Notes under the pieces: model-generated
The model's input: the letters and a program-made list of their open reading frames with translations, nothing else
Databases searched by the model: none
Told to the model about the DNA's origin: nothing
Assembly (NCBI GenBank): GCA_014584575.1
Contig: JACTMP010000003.1
Span: forward strand, 124,001-188,000
Direction of reading: 5' to 3'
DNA from: Chloroflexota bacterium
GTDB taxonomy: Bacteria > Chloroflexota > Anaerolineae > Promineifilales > Promineifilaceae
DNA: 64,000 nt
In this document: one piece after another, positions 61,201-64,000 of the stretch
Layout of the letters: the number at the start of each line of letters is the position of its first letter
Position numbering within the stretch: the stretch's first letter is position 1
Translations under genes and position numbers: made by a program

Positions 61201-64000
61201 TGAGCCAGACTTGCTGGTAACATACGGCAGTACCATAGCCAGCCTCATGGGGCGCAAGCAGGCAGAGATTGAACTGCGCGAGACCAATGAACGAGCGCAA
61301 GCCATTTTGGAATCGGTAACGACGCCCATGCTCATATCCAGAGTGGCCGACGGCCGTATCCTGTATGCCAATGAACTGCTGGCCAATCTGGTAGACGTGC
61401 CGTTGGCAACCCTATTGGCGCAAGATACACCAGACTTTTATGTGCGGGCTGAAGACCGCACGGCCGTAGTGGGGCAGATTAGAGAGGTTGGCAGCACCGA
61501 TGGTTATGAATTGGAACTCAAGCGCAGCAATGGCGAACATTTTTGGGCGTTGTTGTCGGCGCGTTTGTTTAACTACCAGAATACACCCGCCATCTTGACC
61601 ACCCTCATTGATGTGACCGAGAGGAAACAGGCGCAGGAACTCTTGCGCCAAAACGAACAGGCGGTGCAAGAATCGCTGCGCATGCAGCAAATCTTACACG
61701 AAGTAAACCTGGAACTCATTCAGGCGGCGACACTGGATGAGTTGTTCCGGCAGGCCGTTTACCTCGGTGAAAAACGGCTCAACCTGGAGCGATTTGCCCT
61801 GTTTTTATATAACGAAGCGCAGGACAACTTCCACGGCACCTATGGCATAGACAGATATGGCAATTTGCGTGATGAGCATGGGCCAGAATTTATTATTCGT
61901 GTACCGGAGGCGGTTGAATATTTCCGTGATATCAAACAGCGTATTCTGGTCCAGGAAAATTGTGACCTGTGGGATGAAGGTTCTGTGGTGGGGCAGGGCT
62001 GGCTTGTCACTGCGCCCGTGCGTCATGGCAATAAACTCGCCGGTATCTTGTTCACTGATAACTTGATCAGCCAACGACCCTTATCTCCTTATTTGCGCGA
62101 CTTGATCATTGCTTACAGCAACATTCTTGCCAATCTGCTCGAGCGGAAACAGGCAGAAGAATCGGTGTCGCAGGCGCTGGCGGAAACAGAACGGCTGTAT
62201 GAGATGAGCGCCCGGCTGAATGCGGCTACATCCCTGAGCGAAATTCTGGAAGCGGTGGTCGTGCCCGTGACGAGACAGGGGCTTGTGTCTGGCACCTTGT
62301 TTACTTTAGAGGTGGATGCCAACGGCCGTCCCGAATGGATGGAAATGGTGGCTGTTTGGGCCAGACCCGGCACGCCGCTTGCCGACGTAGAATTTCCCAT
62401 AGGTTCCCGCTTTTATTTGCCAGACTTACCGGTTTCCAGCCATTGGATTGACAACCCCAATGAACTGTTATTGGTCAACGATGTAGACCATGATGAACGG
62501 CTGGATGATACCACTCGTGGCCTGTACCAGATGTCGGGCATTAAAGCCGGGGCCAGCCTGCCGCTGCGTTTGGGCAACCGGTGGGTTGGCCTGGTCAGTT
62601 TGGCCTGGGATGACCCCCAAACCTTTAGCGAAGACAATACCCGCATCTATCGTTCATTGGCTGACCAGACGGCCGTTATCATGCACAACCATCTCCTCTT
62701 TGCGCAAACGCAAAAGCGGGCGGCCGACCTGGCCACCGTCGCCGAAGTAGGCGCGGCCATTACCACCATTCGGAATGTGGATGATTTGTTGCAGCAGGTG
62801 GTAGACCTGACCAAAGAGCGGTTTGGCCTCTACCATGCCCATATCTTCTTGGTGGATGAGCAGCAGCAAAATCTGGTATTTGCCAAAGGCGCCGGCCAGG
62901 TGGGGCGGCACACGGAATTTGCTCACCGCATTATCCCCTTTTCCCAGGAACAATCGCTCATGGCGCGCGCCGTCCGTACCCGCCACGGTTTTATAGTCAA
63001 TGATGTCACCACCGATCCTGGTTATTTGCCCCATCCCCTCTTGCCCAATACCAAAGCCGAACTGGTGGCGCCACTTGTTGTGGCCGATGAGGTATTAGGG
63101 GTGCTGGACATTCAGGCTGATAAGATTAACCACTTCACCCCAGAAGACCTGCAAATTCAGATGACGCTGGCGTCTCAGATTGGGGTGGCGCTGCAAAATG
63201 CTCGTTCTTTTGCCCGCTCAGAGGCCACCCTGAAGAAGTTGGAAGAAGCTACCCGCCGGCTGCGCCGTGAAGGGTGGGAAACCTATATGCAGAGTCAGCC
63301 GGTCAATGGGCTGGCTTATGCCTATGACCAGAAAGAGATCAAATCATTGGCATTGGCGCTCCCTCCCAGAAAACGCGCCGAAAAAGAAACGCCGCCGGCC
63401 GAGGATGTGCCCGCGCTGGCTCTGACCCGCTCCCTACAGGTGCAGGGGGAATCTATTGGCAGGTTGTTGCTGGCTGAGCCGGCCCTGCCGCCCGATGATG
63501 CGCAAGACATTGTCACGGCCGTAGCCGAACGCCTCAGCGCCCACATCGAAAACCTGCGTCTGTCCGAACAAACCGAACAGGCCCGCCGCCAGGCCGAGCA
63601 ACTGTTCCAGGGCAGCGCCGCCCTGAATACGGCGCAATCCTATGATGATGTGCTAAGTGCCCTGCGCGCCAACAGCATTATGGGGCATGCTAGTGTCAGC
63701 AACGTCAGCCTCAACTTCTTCGATCACCCCTGGGAGGCGGAACGTAAGCCGACCTGGGTAGACGTATTAACCCGTTGGACGCGCCTGCCCGCAGAAGCCG
63801 TGGCGCCGCGTTATGCGCTGGCTAACTTCCCCTCCGCCGATAACCTCCTGCATTCTGACGCCCCCGTTATTATCGAAGATGTGGCTAAGGACAAGCGGCT
63901 GGATAAAAATCTGCGGACGCTCTATAGAGAACGCTTCCAGGCAGAAAGTACCATTTTTGTACCGCTGGTCATCGGCTCCCAATGGGTGGGGTACATCAAT
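58244..64000 (+). CDS. Cytosolic PAS/GAF array protein (runs off the window)
   Basis: At least 1919 residues; start at 58244 with CAGGAG seven bases upstream. No membrane helix in the N-terminus, unlike its neighbours. Six PAS domains: four in tandem at about 25-530 (NPAFTQVFGWEMAELVGRR; the pair with GYYETNLKGEF and GYYETDLEGNF), then 723-840 (Y-D-F-F-S-K; YLLGVAEDITER) and 1020-1130. GAF domains start near 549, 856, 1150, 1317, 1498 and 1786. A GW module is at about 1674-1790 (RREGWETYMQSQ). The last visible GAF (N-F-F-D-H-P-W) follows the GW module exactly as in the 45787 gene. The C-terminus, which may hold the output of the cluster, is not in the window. Confidence 0.9.
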   Translation, partial: MAIANKPNDSGYTVMAEPDTVLAHQVAVFRPMLEISPDPSIIYDPIGQVVYVNPAFTQVFGWEMAELVGRRLDFVPEALREETAVAIGALLQDGRATNFITKRLTKDGRLLDALISAIVFKDQNEPMSGSLVVIRDITAQKEAERLLRASETRYREMLDSTPDAYYEVDLTGAITYYSPGLADVMGYPEEELLGLSNRDYTDGENARKIYEAFNEVYQSGEPAKAILMHTIRKDGTPQILETSIALRHDVAGHVVGFRGIARNVTELIRERQEAQEASARSETRYREILENVEDGYYETNLKGEFNFVNEQWAAIHGCSVAEMLGTSYKDYMLPDMVDGIAAQFNQVYKSGEPRKSLVSRIVTKDGRHRHLELSVSLIRDVDGSPVGFRGVGRDVTDRILAEEQVRASEERYRTILESIEDGYYETDLEGNFSFLNEQLCEVVGYPHEELMGKNYRDYTSPETAERVFATFNRVFKTGEPVKGFVWEAIGKDGRTRHLETYVLPRYDQDGQIVGFRGVGRDITQRVQAEEALAEALVDQEQVASQLAMVAKVSTAVSTILDPHHMLQAVVDQVKESFNLYHVHVYLLNEAGTLLELVVGAGEVGQLMVQEGRTIPLAAEQSLVARAARSRSGVVVNNVRRDPHFLPHPLLADTRAEMAVPMIVGDQLLGVLDLQANTTDRFTQRYVNIQTTLASQIAVALQNARLFAQAQQQTAQLQETTALLDQIIEILPVGLFMKEVQELRFVRWNKSNEEIMGLKAADVLGKNDYDFFSKEEADFFTSKDREVLGSRHMMDIAEEAATTPHRGQRLLHTRKLPILGADGAPRYLLGVAEDITERRQAGELLQASLSLQQELHESSLELAQAENLEEMYKLAVLFGHQRLGFDRIGLYLFDADNRRFRGTFGTDPQGNLIDERDNAFAISEEDYLAQFSDIRQRVFVRHDTDLYDTKEIVGRGWHVTVPLWYGGQFVGAMFADNLSNQRPLQPYEPDLLVTYGSTIASLMGRKQAEIELRETNERAQAILESVTTPMLISRVADGRILYANELLANLVDVPLATLLAQDTPDFYVRAEDRTAVVGQIREVGSTDGYELELKRSNGEHFWALLSARLFNYQNTPAILTTLIDVTERKQAQELLRQNEQAVQESLRMQQILHEVNLELIQAATLDELFRQAVYLGEKRLNLERFALFLYNEAQDNFHGTYGIDRYGNLRDEHGPEFIIRVPEAVEYFRDIKQRILVQENCDLWDEGSVVGQGWLVTAPVRHGNKLAGILFTDNLISQRPLSPYLRDLIIAYSNILANLLERKQAEESVSQALAETERLYEMSARLNAATSLSEILEAVVVPVTRQGLVSGTLFTLEVDANGRPEWMEMVAVWARPGTPLADVEFPIGSRFYLPDLPVSSHWIDNPNELLLVNDVDHDERLDDTTRGLYQMSGIKAGASLPLRLGNRWVGLVSLAWDDPQTFSEDNTRIYRSLADQTAVIMHNHLLFAQTQKRAADLATVAEVGAAITTIRNVDDLLQQVVDLTKERFGLYHAHIFLVDEQQQNLVFAKGAGQVGRHTEFAHRIIPFSQEQSLMARAVRTRHGFIVNDVTTDPGYLPHPLLPNTKAELVAPLVVADEVLGVLDIQADKINHFTPEDLQIQMTLASQIGVALQNARSFARSEATLKKLEEATRRLRREGWETYMQSQPVNGLAYAYDQKEIKSLALALPPRKRAEKETPPAEDVPALALTRSLQVQGESIGRLLLAEPALPPDDAQDIVTAVAERLSAHIENLRLSEQTEQARRQAEQLFQGSAALNTAQSYDDVLSALRANSIMGHASVSNVSLNFFDHPWEAERKPTWVDVLTRWTRLPAEAVAPRYALANFPSADNLLHSDAPVIIEDVAKDKRLDKNLRTLYRERFQAESTIFVPLVIGSQWVGYIN

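Overview
The window reads as a chromosomal segment of a Chloroflexota bacterium, probably an Anaerolineae- or Ardenticatenia-like lineage. This is inferred from gene content, not from a marker gene. The pointers are: lipoproteins with VEVT-type repeats or Pro/Thr-rich linkers after the lipobox; a DUF4058 protein; a SARP/NB-ARC/TPR regulator; an Aap-type amino-acid importer; a homologue of the Rv3378c/Herpetosiphon terpene synthases; and very long GAF/PAS proteins. Coding density is high. No rRNA, tRNA or CRISPR array was found.

Layout. 1-4.6 kb (minus strand): a PnrA/BMP-type lipoprotein cut by the window edge, purN, purM, argS. 4.8-7.3 kb (plus): a DUF4058 protein, then a beta-propeller lipoprotein broken by a frameshift and by a 150-bp hairpin element. 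7.5-13.5 kb (minus): a four-gene amino-acid ABC importer (aapJ-Q-M-P) with unusual extra domains in both permeases and an unusual leader region. 13.9-17.5 kb: a 64-residue protein and a SARP-type regulator. 17.8-19.4 kb: an XRE-ImmA/PIN pair resembling a toxin-antitoxin module. 19.5-26.7 kb: zinc-ribbon protein, orphan sensor kinase, GMC oxidoreductase, ABC-2 permease, acyltransferase, lipoprotein. 26.7-33.0 kb: an Mrp-type cation/proton antiporter (mrpAB fusion, C, D, E, F on minus; mrpG divergent on plus). 33.0-35.8 kb: a RecQ helicase with an N-terminal DUF488 domain. 35.9-37.3 kb: a free-standing C-terminal piece of a NACHT-type protein and an Rv3378c-like prenyl-diphosphate-processing enzyme.

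From 37.7 kb to the right edge (26 kb) runs one tightly spaced plus-strand cluster: six GAF-rich sensory proteins (461, 819, 1024, 1174, 2946 and at least 1919 residues) with a SsuA/NMT1-like substrate-binding lipoprotein in the middle. The five complete sensors have membrane or CACHE input regions and many GAF domains, but no kinase, cyclase, phosphodiesterase or DNA-binding output domain. Each ends in the same half-GAF tail. This is the most unusual part of the window.

Two genome-scale patterns overlay the genes. The octamer palindrome ACGGCCGT recurs every few hundred bases, in genes and between them, much like HIP1 in cyanobacteria; it is read in protein as T-A-V, N/D-G-R or R-P-L. Many intergenic gaps hold period-7 micro-repeats with locally different units, usually with an inverted half. 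Several short perfect hairpins recur, and a hairpin element with 9-13-bp terminal inverted repeats is present in two copies.
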